Source: Albula goreensis
Taxonomy: Eukaryota > Chordata > Actinopteri > Albuliformes > Albulidae
Direction: 5' to 3'
Assembly: GCA_022829145.1 (NCBI GenBank)
Contig: CM040755.1
Location: 15,826,063 to 15,890,062, forward strand
Length of the DNA stretch: 64,000 nt
The translations under genes and the position numbers were made by a program. Shown piece by piece: positions 25,506 through 54,400 of this stretch. Every line of letters begins with the position of its first letter. The stretch's first letter is position 1. Under the pieces are notes generated by a model. The model ran no database searches and was not told the DNA's origin. It saw only the letters and a program-made list of their open reading frames with translations.

Positions 25506-25650
25506 TGTGGGCAGCAGTGTTGTATGACTGGTTGCCTGGTTAGTGACCTAGCCTTCCAAATCAGAGGTGGTGTGGTGGGTTCCATTCCGGGGCGGGACAT
25601 GTACTTCTGGATATATCCAGGTGAATGAATAAAATGCTAAGAAATGTCAA
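25506..25650 (+). mobile_element. tRNA-derived SINE remnant (V-SINE-like)
   Basis: It starts with a tRNA-like head (GGGCAGCAGTGT...GGTTAG), has a B-box-like GGTTCCATTCC near 25577 and ends with a core/tail resembling the fish V-SINE motif (GGATATATCCAG...AATAAAATGCTA). An ATT trinucleotide run at about 25483-25500 precedes it. Identification is from memory of the motif layout; the copy is diverged. Confidence 0.6.
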
Positions 25651-27612
25651 CTCATCTATCTAGAGAGAAAAAAAACATGCTGTCAGAAACTATTTTCATT
25701 TTTTCAGGTTCAGTCATGTTATTCAACTCAAAAGAAATTTTTAGTATAACAGAAATTATTTCAGGAGATAATGAGTTAAAGATTCATTCCGAGTTCTTTA
25801 AGCAGCACAGTATACTTAGCCCCACATAAGCTTAATGATGGTATTCATAGCCTGCTTATGTTGCATTAGGACGCACGCACCCGCTCTCAACATTTAACTT
25901 CCTGGTTTAGCGTTTAATAAAGTGGGCGATTGGATCTATTGTTGTATTTTCTCGTTTGTCCAGGTTTAGCAAAACATGTAACGATTTGCAGAGATGATAT
26001 GTATATGAGTAATTGGGTGGAGGTGGGTTTCATTTAAATATCTTTTGAGCGAAAGAAATTCGTTGTGCCAGACTAATTGAGGTAAGAAACGAGCGTTCCA
26101 ACTGGAAAGTGAGCTGCTTAATAATGGGTGCAGTGTTGCACTGTAATATTTCATATTTGCTGTAAAAATCGTGTGTAGAACTGTTTTTGTCTTCAGTATA
26201 CCCTCATACCGGATAAGCATTTAATCGTGGTGTCCGGAGGGCTGTAGTCTAAAGGTCCCATTTCCTGACTTCGCTGATGGTTGCAATCAGGAAAAGCAAG
26301 GTGTGAAAATATGTGCCTTCCCCATATTACGGGTGGAAATATCTCTGCTAAATATTCGCGCGTCCAGCAATCGTAGTGTGAAATTTGCGTATGGGTGAGT
26401 GAAATAAAGCAGATTGCAAAATACTTCAGTCTACATCAGATACGCAGGTGTCAGTTAGCTACCTTTTGACGTTATGAGACATTGGAATAATCGACGCTAA
26501 GGCACAGTAGCCATTGTATAAGAAACAATGTCCAATCGGACGAGTCTTTGAACAAGTTCAAAAGGAGGTTATATCAGTATTGGAAAGTGTTGTTGGCGTA
26601 GGAAATTTTTTTGAAAAGACTGGTGTTTTGTGGTGCTATTTATTGCTGTATCTGTATCCAAACATCCCACAAAAACGCACAATGCTTTAAATCAACATGT
26701 ATTACAGTTGACAATATATTTTACATAATAGTAAAATAAGTCGGTAGTAAAAGAAATTAATAAATATAGCATCATTTAATGACCAACATTCGTATTGACA
26801 AGATGGTTATGTGATCGTTCAAGTTTGTTACAAAATTTAAACTCTATAAGAACTTGGTCCAAAAGAGACATGGAGGCTATAGCCGACTTTCGCCTGCGTT
26901 TCTGTTAATGTATGAAAAGAGGAAGCGTATCTATGAAAAAATGGAACCACTGAGTTGTGAGTTGCTGTCAGCAGATAAGTATTATGTTTTTCGTACAGGG
27001 TCATTGTAGGGTACAATACGATGTTTTCGTACAGGTCGTTTTATTTTTATTAAGATCATGTTCCACTCTAAACAAGAATTCATGAAATGCTTGTCAAAGC
27101 ATAAAACAGCAGAAGGTTAATTACATCATCATGTTGCTACATTTAGGATTACGTGAATATGTAAAGGTAATTTTATGATTGCGAACAGGGTGGTTACCAC
27201 ACATTGTACATTCCAACAGCCATATTTAATAAAGACACGGGTTGGTTTTATTATTACTGTTACTTGATTGATTTTTTTCACTTGTCTCTTAAAAATAAAA
27301 AATTATCTACTCAAAATTATTGTTGCTATAGAAATTGTAGGTCTTGGGCTTAAATGTGTGACAGTTTGAAGTGTACATGAGGTTAGTGGATACAGAAGAT
27401 ACACTGTGTATATGTGGAATGTATGGTTTTTTCTGTAGGATGACCCCAAAAAGGGGCATATTCTCGGTGCTTGTAGGGATTGCTTAACCCTACCACTCAC
27501 CTTGGTGGATACCTGCCATCCCAATCTTAAACGTGCTAGTTCTAGTTATTCACAAAAGCAAACTTACTTGGGTCTGTCTGTGTGGCCTCTGTCCCCTATC
27601 TCTGCAGGTGAG
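25651..27612 (+). other. furin-fes intergenic region / fes 5' region
   Basis: AT-rich, with no recognisable coding sequence. A 5' noncoding exon and promoter of fes probably lie here, because the sequence just before the start codon looks like a splice acceptor (pyrimidine-rich, then CTGCAG at 27601-27606). No TATA box or CpG-rich promoter could be pinned down. Confidence 0.5.
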
Positions 27613-42225
<14,613 letters not shown>

Positions 42226-42570
42226 GCATTGTGCTAACATGGCCCGCCACAAATTTTAGGCTTAATGTGTACTAATCTGTATGTTTTTTTTTTTTTTTAA
42301 ATAAGAAGCTTGCATCACTTCTACACAATATTTGATGGAGACATCATGGCTTGTCTGTGCTAATTACCATGGAGGCAAATAATACAGAAATGGATGTGGG
42401 GATATGCTTAATCTGATAATGTGCACAAAAATGTATGTAAAATAATTTTTGGGAAGCTGTATATTTTTTTTTTCCCCAGAGAGACAGTTTATACCTTATC
42501 AAAAAAATTATGCTGTACATTTGTAATTATGACACTATTATTAATACATCACCAACAATGCATGTTTTAC

Positions 42571-42576
42571 AATAAA
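42571..42576 (+). terminator. fes poly(A) signal (AATAAA)
   Basis: Canonical hexamer 346 nt after the fes stop codon, followed by a T/G-containing region at 42590-42640. The 3' UTR has a T run at 42282-42297. It is the only canonical + strand hexamer in the first 500 nt. Confidence 0.75.
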
Positions 42577-42715
42577 CTATGGAAGACTTTCTTCAAATGA
42601 AGGTAGTATTTTCCAGTCTTGGTTGCCACATTCTCTTTACACATGTCTTAATGGCCTGAGGGGATGAAAATTACAGAACAAGAAGCATCACATCTGAGAG
42701 ATGTGTGGTATTACC

Positions 42716-42721
42716 TTTATT
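42716..42721 (-). terminator. man2a2 poly(A) signal (AATAAA on the minus strand)
   Basis: TTTATT on the + strand reads AATAAA (GAATAAAGG) on the minus strand, about 1.57 kb after the man2a2 stop. With this signal the fes and man2a2 transcripts would end tail-to-tail around 42590-42700 with little or no overlap. Confidence 0.6.
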
Positions 42722-44290
42722 CAATGTAAACTCCTGTAGCTTTTAGTTTTAATATGCATTTTAGCTTTTAATAAATACACAGGAAAATAAAATGAAACAC
42801 AGAGGGTAAAATTAAATCATTTAACTTTTTCCTAATTAAAACAAAAACCAAGAGCTACAACAAACATCACATACAAAAGACAAATATCTACAAAGTGGGT
42901 CATCGAGAGGGTCTGGGAGGAGAGTGTAGCCCAGGAGATGGGGTCAGCATGTGACTACTGGAGACCTGGTGTTCAATTGGGTCTCCCATCAGCACCACTG
43001 CCTGGGCTGCCAATAGATGACATCATCACTGCGCATCTGAACTCATCAGACAGGACTGATGCTCAATTCTAAGCAGGTGGGGTTTTGCTGAGCCAGCTGG
43101 GTGTGTGACATTTTTGCGTTACTCTGTCTAACACTATACCCGCATACCCTCCCAACTCAACTTCACTGAAGTTCAAGCCAAGCAGACACCATTATTTTCA
43201 TGTTTTCAACATGAGGTATCATCTACTGCGTATGAGAAAACGCAGAAGGTCATTCTTCTGTCAATAGTGTACAGAGACACGTGAAGAACACCAGACGCAG
43301 CTTAACGGCTTCTGCGTGTCATGATTCCATCGTAGCTTATTGACAAAGCAGCTCATCTGTACCAGATGGTCTGAGTCAACCAGTTAAAGAGCTTCAGAAC
43401 GTTCTACAAGCAGGATCCAAGCATGTGAGAAAAGGCCGCCTGGGAGATTCATCTGTTAAGTCACTAATGGGCGATGAAGAAAGACGGAGGGAAAAAAAGA
43501 AGCCATCTCATAAGACGACTTGGCGGTAGCTATAGGAGGCATCAGATAGCATTTGTGACAGTAGTGTGAATTTAGATTATTTCATGTAGATATCATGTGA
43601 TATAAACTAGTGTCTAAAATCAAGACTACAGCCTTTTTCCTTTTACTGCACTTATATCAGACACCAGCGCTGCTTTTCAATATTTTGCACTGCAGTTAAA
43701 AGTAGAGGCTGGAAAGCTGTGATACTGGAATTTGAGGGATGCAGATGAACTCCATTTGGTTGTGCCATTCCTTTGAAAAATCCATGTCTGGACTAGTATT
43801 TACTCAGAGCATATCCAATTTGTCCCTAATTGGATCTGTCCAAAAAAAGTAGGGGTTTAAAAAAAAAAATATCAAAATTACTGTGTTGGACGGAGACCGC
43901 ATTGATTTAATTTGAGAAGGCCGAAGTGAGAGAGATCAAGTGTAAATGAATAACTTCCTGCTCCAGTGTGTGACTGGACGGTTCCCTCACTGTGAGGTGC
44001 CTTAGGTTACTTTCAGGGCCCCTGCTTCTCTGACTCATTAGCACGTGCTCCATTTCTGTGAATGGTGTCCATTCTCCCGGTCGCAGTTCTACGTGGGAGT
44101 CCTACACCCTCTTCTGGGTGCCTATATAATTCAGGCAGGAGTGAGAGTCTGGACTTACACACACCTGCGTAAACACGCACACACACACAAACAGTTTTTT
44201 TTCCTCCAGTTCGGCGGCTCGGCCAGCCCTTGGCTGGTGGATATCCGGCGTCGGCCCTGACTGATGTGGGCCATGTACAGCAGGTAGGGC
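42722..44290 (-). other. Inferred man2a2 3' UTR
   Basis: Between the man2a2 stop codon and the proposed poly(A) signal. No coding sequence is recognised. It holds a SINE-like stretch at about 42905-43000 and a short CA-rich run at about 44160-44190. Confidence 0.5.
42905..43000 (+). mobile_element. Possible tRNA-derived SINE remnant
   Basis: GGGAGGAGAGTGTAGCCCAG, then CTACTGGAGACCTGGTGTTCAATTGGG, then CACCACTGCCTGGG, resembles the A-box/B-box layout and tail of a fish tRNA-derived SINE. The copy is diverged and short, and no tail or target duplication is defined. Confidence 0.4.
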
Positions 44291-47200
44291 CTAGCGCAGT
44301 TTCAGCCTGAAGGCGGATATCTCCATGGGGTCCAGTCTAACATGGGAGCTGTTGGACAGCGGATTGCTGGAGTACATGAGAGACAGGGACACCGGCTGGA
44401 TCAGATGCAGGTCCAGGCCCTGGAACAACCCTGCTATGGCCAGCTGCAAGGATAGATAGTAAGAGACAGTAAGAGAAGGCTGTCAGTGGTAGGCAATGTG
44501 ATCCTCATATTTTTAGCTGACAGAGCTCACATGGTAGACACCCACCTTGCCCTGCGTGGTGGTGCAGTTGAAGCCAGGGTTGGGGGTCTCCAGGCCGCAG
44601 TCCAAACCCTTGCGGTGCAGGATGAGGGCGGAGTAAGGGGAGGGGATGTGCTCATTCTTGTTGATGACACACATGAAATATGCAATTGTTAGTACATCCA
44701 CACCATTACTAATTAATATTATTGACAGTGGTCACTTTATAATCACCCCACAAATATACTCATGACAGCAGGATGCTCCACTGGAAGGAGCAGCAAAAGC
44801 GTGTCATGATGCAGCTTCTTTGGTGCATTCAGTACCTGACTCTGTATGCTGCGCAGGTTGAGCAGATGGAAGTCGCAGGGCAATGCGCTTGCGAGCGGGG
44901 TGAAGGAGTGAAGGGGCGGCACGCCACGTCTCTTTGGCTGCACTGGTAGGGCCAGGACCTCATGGTTCAGGATGGCCGAGGTCATGTGACTGAGCAGCGA
45001 TGGGAAACTGACCGGATCGATTTCCACAGCCTGCGGAGGAGGGTGAGAGGCAGGAAAATCAGTGGCAAGTCTGATGACTTCCTTTCCCATGGGAACCTAC
45101 CTCCTCTTTCCACATGATGGACTGAAGCACCAATAACCCCAAAACTATGTCCTTCTTCTTCCTATCCAACACAAATTGTGGATTGGGTAAGTGTAAACAG
45201 CCCTTTCCTATGGCATAATGAAAGTATCTTTGGCTCGATTTCTGTTATAAACTGAATACAACCAGAGGTCTGTAGTGACAGGACACAATTAGTTTCATCC
45301 CATCATACCTCTGGTTGCATTTGGTTTATTTAACAAAAATCAAGCCGAAGATATTTTGATTATGCCATAGGAAAGGGCTGTCTACACTCAATCACTTGAT
45401 CAGAACTCCCTGCTACATTACTTCCTTCCAATAACAAGCCAGGCACCAACAGGAGGCAAGAACACTGGAGGAAAATGTCCTGCTTCAGCTGCAGTGCTCC
45501 TGGTGTATAAGTGGTACCGCGGTAACTCAACATTTGTCAATTTCTAAGTGGGGAGAGAAAAAAAAAATCTAGCAGAGCCTGCCCACAGTCCTCACAGATG
45601 GCTTCCCTGCAGTACTGCAAGGTGTATCCAGCACTTGAGTCAAAGGGTCACATGTGGGAATCCTACATCACAGACGGGCATTAGGGCTGGAGCTACAGGC
45701 AGAGGGCACCTACAGACACGCCTCTACACCTCTACAGCTACATCACAGGGGGTCTCACTGCTGGCCCTCTTGTCATAGCAACCATACCTCTTCAGCTCCG
45801 TTTCCAAAGATGTAGGAGATGAGATAGTGAAAGACGGATGAGACTTTGGAAAAAAAGCCATGCTGAATGGAGTGGAGGGCATGGGAGGGGGATGACAAAG
45901 AGAAGGGTATGGGGTTAATGAGCACGGCAAGAAATGACATTGTTCATGCAGGGTGCAATTAACAGAAGATGACGAGAAGTCAAACTCAAACCAGACTCAA
46001 TACAACATGCTATTTGGGTCAATTAACCATTTCAGCTCAACGGAGCTCCATTTCTCCTAACTTTCAGAAATGAAAACATTATAATTGTATCCAAATGGCA
46101 ATGACCAGTTTAAAATAATGTCTAATACATGCAGACAAGAGCTTGCCAGCCCTTCCAGTTTGCCAGACTACACTTTTCGGTAGTATTAATTGCTTCCTGT
46201 TTCTCAGGCCATGCCATGACAGCCTAATAGAACTAACAGAGAAAAAATACTGCTTGTCGCCTACTTTTGCAGTTCAGAACTCCTGCAATGTGCACAAGTT
46301 AAGACCCAAGCATACTGAACAGAGAAAAACCTTTTCCTCTGTCAAATATTTCATCACACTGTTTACAGATTTCAGCACAGGAAAGTGAGAGAGAAAGGCT
46401 TACGTGACCAACAATGAGATGGCAACACAATTTGCAAGTTTGTTCTTTATGACTGAAGTCAAGCTGCACTCATAGGGTGAACCACTAATGTGTGCTGATT
46501 TACATTTGGATTTAGACCGGTGTGATACTATTGGGCCTTTACGTTTTGCCTGTTTTACTATATATTTTTTTTGCTGAGATGCTGTTGATAGTGAAGCTTA
46601 CCAAATGTTCCGTCTTTTTCCTGTGATTACAAGACTTGCACAAATTTTCAAGAGATTTCTTTCAAGAAAATTTACTGCTGATTTTTGCTTTAAATAAATG
46701 CTCTCATGTGAGAAATAGCTTCTCTACTCCTGTCCTAAGACTCCAGTAATGAAAAAATTCAGCCATGAGAGGAAAGAGCTGTGAATGTCACAGCGACAAT
46801 CAATAGCTGCTCCTGTTACAGAGAGGTCCAAGTCGGCTGCAGACGAATGTTCCCGTCATGCGCTGGTTGTGAGTGATCTGGAATAGCCTCGTCCTTGAAA
46901 AGGGCGAGCTCGCGCTCTGCTGATGGGTTGGCTGACTGCCTGCTGCTACCTTGCTGGCACTGGACCTCTTCTCCAGCAGGATCCGGAACCTATTGGCCGT
47001 CCGCTTGTTGTCCTTCAGGCCCTGTCCTAGACCACGGTTATCATCTTGCATCAGTCGCCTGTCCAGAATCACCTCCAGCTGACCTGTGGTGAGGCAGGAT
47101 TAGAGGCATGGATGAGACTGGCTCATGGGAAGGGAAAAGAATGGATTTTACTTTTACTATGTGCAAATTTTGATGGGGGTATCCTCACATGAGGACAAAA

Positions 47201-50200
47201 GAGTAATTCAATCTAATCTGATTGAAAAATATCCATGTAAGAATTGGAAGCACTAGGTTTGAGACTGACCACTGTCCAGACTGGACACTCCCAGGGCTTG
47301 TGCGGTGTGCAGTGTCAGACGGTATTGGCTGTCCTGGATGTATGCCATGGTGGGCATGGGGTAAAAGTTGGCCTGTAGGGGGAGCTTCTTTAAGTAGCGC
47401 CGTGGCTGGATCTGTGGACCACACAAACAGCAAATGAGTTAACGCTCCTGCACAAGATGTTTGTGACTGTACAGACAGTTACAGAGGTCGCCAAATGTCT
47501 GGAATCGTTCTTCATAGAGTCACCTGGAAGCCATTGAGGTCAGTGAAGAAGGTGTCTTTGCTCTGAATGTCTGTGATCAGGCGCATGGCCAGCTCTTTGT
47601 TGGCTTGATCCCTGATGTCCACCATGGTGGTTATGTCCAGGGAGAGGCCATCCACCCCTTGGAAAGACAGAGAACGGGTGCACATGACGCACACGCACAC
47701 AGAAACAGTGGTGATTTTGTAGTCCATGTGTGGCTCATAATCAGAAAATCAGTGGAAAGTCCATACAAGCACTCCACCATACCTGGTACGTTGTGAATGC
47801 GGATTGTTTGTGTGAAATGCTGGTAGTGGGCTGCCACCTCAGAGAAGAGGGGTCCCTCAACCACTCTGACTACTGGGGGCTCTCTCTGACTGTAAGGCTA
47901 GGAGGCAAAGAGGGAAAATGACACATTTTACAACATGCAATCTAAAAAAGTAAAGCCACAACTACATGAAAACTGAGAGAAATTTTGGAGTGTACCTTGG
48001 CTTTTCCATCTGGCAGGAACAGATAAGCTCCACTCTTGTCCTTGGAGGGCCGTGTCCCATAGACAAGGAACTCCATATGCACTCTCACCTCCTGGGGGTC
48101 GTCTTTGCGCCGGATTGTCTGACAGGGTGAGACACAGAAACGATTTGCATATTAACACTGTGCAAAAGGATTAGAACCAACAACCCCATGGATTTAGCTA
48201 TTCAAAGTTTTAAATTCTATTCTAGCAAGCTAGATACACATCCAATAGTAGTGCAGGTGGTACTGAGGATAGGTTCAAGAAACAGATACATGTGCAGACT
48301 GTTCTATTTACTGGTGTAATATAAACTGCATGAAGTTCCGACCCAGGGCATTCTTTCTTTGGTGTCCTCTGATGTAGACTGCCTTAGGTGGAGACACCAT
48401 GTTACTTGTATGAAACAAGTATTTGGGAGCAATTAGGACAGCGTGTGGATGCCTCCTCGTTTCTTGCAGATTTCTGTTCTTCATAATATGACCCAAAGTC
48501 ACATTTGTTTTTTGGTGGAAGAGATGGGTCTGAATGTTCCAAGTTAAGAACATGAAGTCAATCTAGTTAAGTGCAACAGGTGCAGACATGTTTGTGTGTG
48601 TGTACCAGGTACGTCTGTCCCATCAACAGCTAACCGTGAATCAACTGCACTATGCCTGAGCCCCGTACGCCTGCTGATCTTCTGAGATAACTACTCAATA
48701 TATTCATAATTTTTTTATGGTTCATGGTTTGTTCAGGTTTATTTTATTTTCTGTGTTACAACAATTTAATTTTGAAGCTTCTAACCAAAAAATACAAACA
48801 TTACAGTGAACATAGGCTGTTGAATGTTTGTAAACTTAATGAATACTTTTTTTAAAATCTAAATACAATGATGATGTATCTCATTTAACAAAAAATACAA
48901 TTAATCTATAAAATGCACAAAACTGACTAATGTCTAGTTTGGAATATTTAAGTTTCAAACAATAGTGTAGTAAAAGTAGTATATACATTTTCATTTTCAT
49001 CATTCAAAGTAGCCAAGGCCTCTGGTATACGTTTGGGTTCAGCTGTTTATGTTATCACAATGTAATTTTGAAGCCATCAGCCAAAGAAGCCTAACACCAC
49101 ACTATGTTTGATCAGCGCAGAACATCCGTGCAGAGGTCTTCATTCAGATGCATCTTTTTTTACATCTTTTGGATTGTACATTTTTTTGTTGTTGGTCAAA
49201 TGGTTCCACTGATGGCCTGAAACTATACCAGATCATCAGAAGCCATTCTATAGAGACCAGCCAGCAGACATTTGCTTGGGAGAGAATTAATGGTATCAAC
49301 CTTTATGGCTTTCCTGAAAATTCTTTCAGGCTCAAAATCAGGGAAGCTGCCAAATTCTTCTAGTTCGGCTTCACATCTGTTGTCTCACAGTTTTTGTTTT
49401 AGCCATAAGCGCATGGGAACCTTTCAGCAGGTAATTTTGTTCCATTTTTGTAGACCAATAATATTTTATGTTAATCAATACAGGAAACCATTTCTGTCAA
49501 AGGTTTCTGTAAAATCTTTCTTGGAACAGACAGCTATACTATGCTGGCAACAGAAAGGTCAGTTTTGTGTTTCAGCTTTCAGAATTATAAAATCAAGATA
49601 AATCAAAAGGGCAAGTGATACTTGTACGTTTTTAATGTTTATAATTTGTTTTCTATCAAAATAGAGGGATACCATTTGTATTTGACCTCAGGGCTTGCAG
49701 GCAACAATCTATCCTGTGAGCCACCCAGAGGCCCCCCCATTTCTATTCTCTTAAAAAACATTGGAGGTAAATATTGAAATAATCATTGGTAAAACCAATG
49801 GTCAAGATAGCCAGCACACATAATGCACACATAATGTGGCACACTTCCATAAAATACACTGGGTAACCAGCAGCAGAGACCTGCTCACCTCCAATAGGCC
49901 TGTAGTGCCAGAGAACCCCAGAGTGAGAGACTGGCTGTGGATGTAGAAAGTGCGCGAGTCCGACGTCTGAGTGCGCAGCGGGAGGGGGTCGACACCCCGG
50001 GCAGTCAGACCCCGCCCACTCAGTCGCAGCAGGGTGTCGGAGCGCAGGGTCATTGGAGAGTCAAAGGAATCGAACAGATGGAAAACGGCCAGGCCCAGAG
50101 CTGGCAACCGAGCCATAAAGGAGGCCTATCCATGGGATTTTAGTAGAAAAAATGTCAAAACCCAAAAAATAAAACTGTTCAGCTACCATGTATTACACAG

Positions 50201-51434
50201 GACTTCAAGACTTCAAAAATATTCAACGTTCACCCAAAATAACAACTGCAGTTAATTCAGAGTTAGAAAGCAACAGATGTCCCCAAATGAAAAATCCTAC
50301 ACGTGGAGAACTAAACAATATAAATGTAGGTTTCCATGGGGTTCCAATGGGTTTCCACAGCCAGCATGCCAAAATCCATCCCCCCCAGATATGCACACCC
50401 ACCTGGTAGGCCTCACTGCTCATCTCGCTGGCTGTGCTCCACTGTGCACTCAGCTGCACAGGAAGAGTCTGCCCATCCTCAGTCAACACTCGAACTCGCG
50501 CCGAGTTCACCAGAACCGTCACCAAACACAGCCGCTCTTGCTCCACTGGGTTGAACATCACCACATACCTGGAGGTGAGATTATATCGGTTCAGCATTCT
50601 GATGGAGTATTTCACATTAAAATATCATTGAATATCATTGAATCTTTGAGTTACATTTTAAAGGACCTTTCCAGATCAAGAAAAATTCCAAAGTCTTCAA
50701 AACACATAAAAAATGTATGTTCGTTTTTCTAAAAGAATTGCAAGACATTTCTTATTGAAAAAACCTTGTTCTACAACTAATTTATAAAAATATTGAAGGC
50801 TTTAGAAAAGGAAAATTGAGGTTCTTTAAGGGAAGAGGTATTATGAATTCACAAGTGTTAAAGATTTCCACTGTATGGGATAATCTCATGTAGTGTGACT
50901 ACAGAAAATGTGAAGTTCAAAGAGATTCATAAGCCAGCAGAAAATCAAGAACCTTGAAGCACTTTCACAAACTGGTTTTTCTACGTTTTCCCAAGAACTT
51001 TCAAGGACCCTCAGGAACTCTGTATAACCTGAGAGTGTGGTAATACAGATGTGGGGGGAAGGGGGCAGAGGTCTAACAGTACCTGGGTGAGTTATCCAGT
51101 TCAATGAGTGTGCGCTGGGGTAGAGAGTCTTGTGTTGCCCTCCTGTCATCCTGAAGCCATGCAAAGATCAGACAGAAAGAAATGAAAAAGAAGGCTGTCA
51201 CATAGCTTGTAGGTAAACTGCCTGAAAAAGTCTGAGTCCCATTTTATTTTAACCTACTTGTTGAGCCACATCTAAGTGCAACCAAAGACAACAGAATATT
51301 CCAGCTTGTCTCCTCTCACCGTTTCTAGGAAAGGTTCTGTCATATAGAAACGATAAACATCCTTGTTCTTCAGTATGAGGAAGTGAGCTGCATTTATAAT
51401 AACTTTCTTCAGACCAACAAGGGAACGCAGCAAC
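44291..51434 (-). CDS. man2a2: man2a2 exons 11-22: mid and C-terminal GH38 beta domains
   Basis: Codes the middle and C-terminal beta-sandwich domains. Segments matching human MAN2A2 are [89 protein letters not shown] and [11 protein letters not shown], ending FRLKLR. At the exon 19/20 junction the human linker TVGSEVQDSHSTSYPSLL aligns without a gap to [18 protein letters not shown], which supports the donor at 46949-46948. The acceptor of exon 21 (44656) is the least certain: it has a weak pyrimidine tract. Confidence 0.93.
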
Positions 51435-54400
51435 CTAGAGGAAAACAATGAGAAACACCATCATATTCATTCCCTGACATTTGGAATCACAGCATGGTAC
51501 AAGTGGAGGACAAGTGAGTTTTAATCATGCCTCAGATCTGTACCTTGCCCCATAGTCGATAACGACAGCCTCCTTAGCGGTGCCGGTGATAGCATCATGG
51601 TGCTGGAAAAGGCCAATGTTGCGTCGGGCATCGGTCAGTAGGTTGTAGTCTGAGACGGGGTAGCGGCCCTCCATGCCTGCATGGCGTGCGTGGGCAAGAG
51701 CCAGGCTATACAGGATCTCTGCGCCCCTAAATGTGTGCCAAGAAGCCATAATCAGTTTTACAGTCCACAGAAGTACTTCTCTTGCTATTGCTAGGTACGG
51801 TAGCATGAAACTACAAAAAACTGAACGCTACCAGTCAATCCTCACCTGAGGTGGGACTCCAGCACACGGTCTAGGTTCTTGTAGAAGGGACGGGAAGTGT
51901 AATAACCACTCCAGTAGTGATCTTCTCGGTCGGCATATGCAAAGAAGTCTCCACTCAGGACAGGGTAGTCTGTAGGTCTTCCTCCCTGAGCAACTCCATT
52001 AATCTTGTAGACTGCATCGAAGTAGTCTGTCAGTGTGCCAAACTGGGCCTGTTCACACCAGACAAAACACATTTGAGTCATTGTACAGTAATATGATGGG
52101 GATAAAATCTGGGGATTAAAAAAAAAAAAAACATTGTAATTAAGAGAAAATATAATATTATTCCCAGGCATATTCAACAACAATGAGTTGAACCTGTTTG
52201 GCGTCAACATTGTGGTTTTAATCAGCAGGCTGCCCACATCGCAACCAAGGGACAAAGTCAGCTTTGCTAACTATATATAAGCAATAGCTAGCTGGTTAGA
52301 TGCTAGACGACAGCCACTTGTTAACTACCTTGGTACATCTCAGTGCAAAAAAGATTACACACGAAGCAAAACATAAACATTTCTTTTCTGGTCATCTAGT
52401 CAAGACATTCCACAATTACACATCGTGACAAACATCTCATAAAGCTATGAACTTGAGCAGCTTTTTGGTAGTATTTGGTAGTGTATTCTGAAATTAGAAC
52501 ATAGCAGTAAGCCCTCTAAATGTCTTGGCAGCAGGTTTTTAATCTAGGTTCCAGAATTGGTAATGAATTTACCTTAAAAACTGTTTAAAATTAAGTTTAA
52601 ACAGTTAAACAGTTGTAAGGTTTACCTACAATAAATGAGTTGGCTAGAATGCTAATTCTACCAAATATAGCTATATGGACCTTCACTACTGTATTGACAT
52701 CTGTGCCAAGCACAACGTTTTGCTGTTCGAAACTAGGAAGTACTGCATAGCAGTGCAGCCCTTCCTTTTCCAGAGTAGCCTGAGCATCTCAGCCTGTAGA
52801 AACCTACATGCACGTGCATTTCCGGGTGAGAGTTCATGTAGTCAAACAGCTTCTGGTAGTTGTGGTACTGTTGGTCCCACTCCAAGGCCTTATCATAGCG
52901 AAAATCATCTCCTAGGGGAACCAGAACCACTTTGCTGCGGAATAGCTTCGACTTCTTCCGGTACTGGTCCAGGATGAGGTGTGCCCTGATATGATTAATC
53001 AGATCAGAATGTACATATCACACAAGTTATGGCAGCTTTTAGGATTTTTTCAGGCTCAATACACTGGGAAAAGGGTATTTGCAGAACATGCATTTTTGGA
53101 AACAAGGATATATAAAAACACTCTTTCTGGGTCACATTTTAATTTGAGCAGATGGGATCATGGAAAAGCGTCTGTTAGCATGCCTCACCTCTCAGCCACG
53201 TTGGACTCTGTGATGGCTCGTGGTGGCACCTTCCATGGACAGTTTACCCTGCCCCCTGGCAGCCGCTTGAAATCAAACTGGCAACAAATCTTTGGATCCG
53301 GACCACAAGTGTGTGGCACATCATAGCTGTAGAAGGGCATCATGTGGCAGAAGATATCTGTGCTAGACTCCGGGTCTGAGAGAGCCATGAACCAGGCAAT
53401 AGGAGAGAGAATGGGCATAGATCAAGACAAGGTTTCACGAAGTTTGACAACCATTTGAAGTATGGAGGTGTCAGATGAAAGAGGCTCACCCCAGGCTTGC
53501 CTCCACATGAACTCGAGACTGCGAGTGGAAGCAAAATGCTTCTTGATGGAATAATGCACTCTCTGGATCAGCATGCTGGTCAGGTTTGCCCTCTTTAGCA
53601 GATAGGGCATGGTGGCACTGTGACCGAAGGGGTCTACAGCCCAGCCAGATCGCGGGGTCACACCTACAATAAAACAGAAAGATCAAAGAATCACCCCTGG
53701 TACAATGCCTCACTGAGAGCGAAGAGCAGGTGAAGCAAATGGCACACTGCTGATTTACCTATATTTTTCTCCAGCCACTGATGGCCCTCAATGAGCTGGT
53801 CGATCATGGCAAAGTAGTGAGCATTGGCCTCATCGGTCATCACCCAGCCTCCTGTCACTATCTCCAGCTGACCTCCAAGGATTAGCCTGAAAAAGGATTA
53901 CGCCACACCATGTCAAAGAAAGTAAATGCTAAACGTGATGAAAAGCTAGCTTACAATAGCTTGCAATCTAGATTTCAACACAGACCTAGATCGGATTCAA
54001 CTTTTGCCCTAAGTGGCACATGTAGCTCATTATAAGAGTTTGAAAGTGACACCAGATGTCCCTAATGTAAGAATGTCATCCTTGGAGAACTACATGGTAA
54101 TTTAATGAGGTGAATTAACTTTTAATCATAGAATGTTTTTCTATATAGGACTTGAAAAGATTGCCTTGACAAGAATCAGGATAGTGTGCAAAAAAAAAAA
54201 AAAAAAAAAAACTACTGATCCAGAGCATCTTTAAATTTTGAATGTCTCCCTCAGTTATCTAGATGTCATCTTACTTGCGCATGGCTTCCTGCTTGTGTAT
54301 GTCCACGCTCTCCCACCACTTAGAGAAGAAAGAAATCTCGGACCAGATAAACTTGCGTCGTGGGTCCTCTTGAAGCTTTGCCACCATGTTATTGAAGATA

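Noticed and set aside
46800..46949. Open frame extending man2a2 exon 19 to a stop
   Set aside because: The family sequence goes on in exon 44836-45030 after a clean GTAGCA donor with exact length match to human; the extension is intron read-through.
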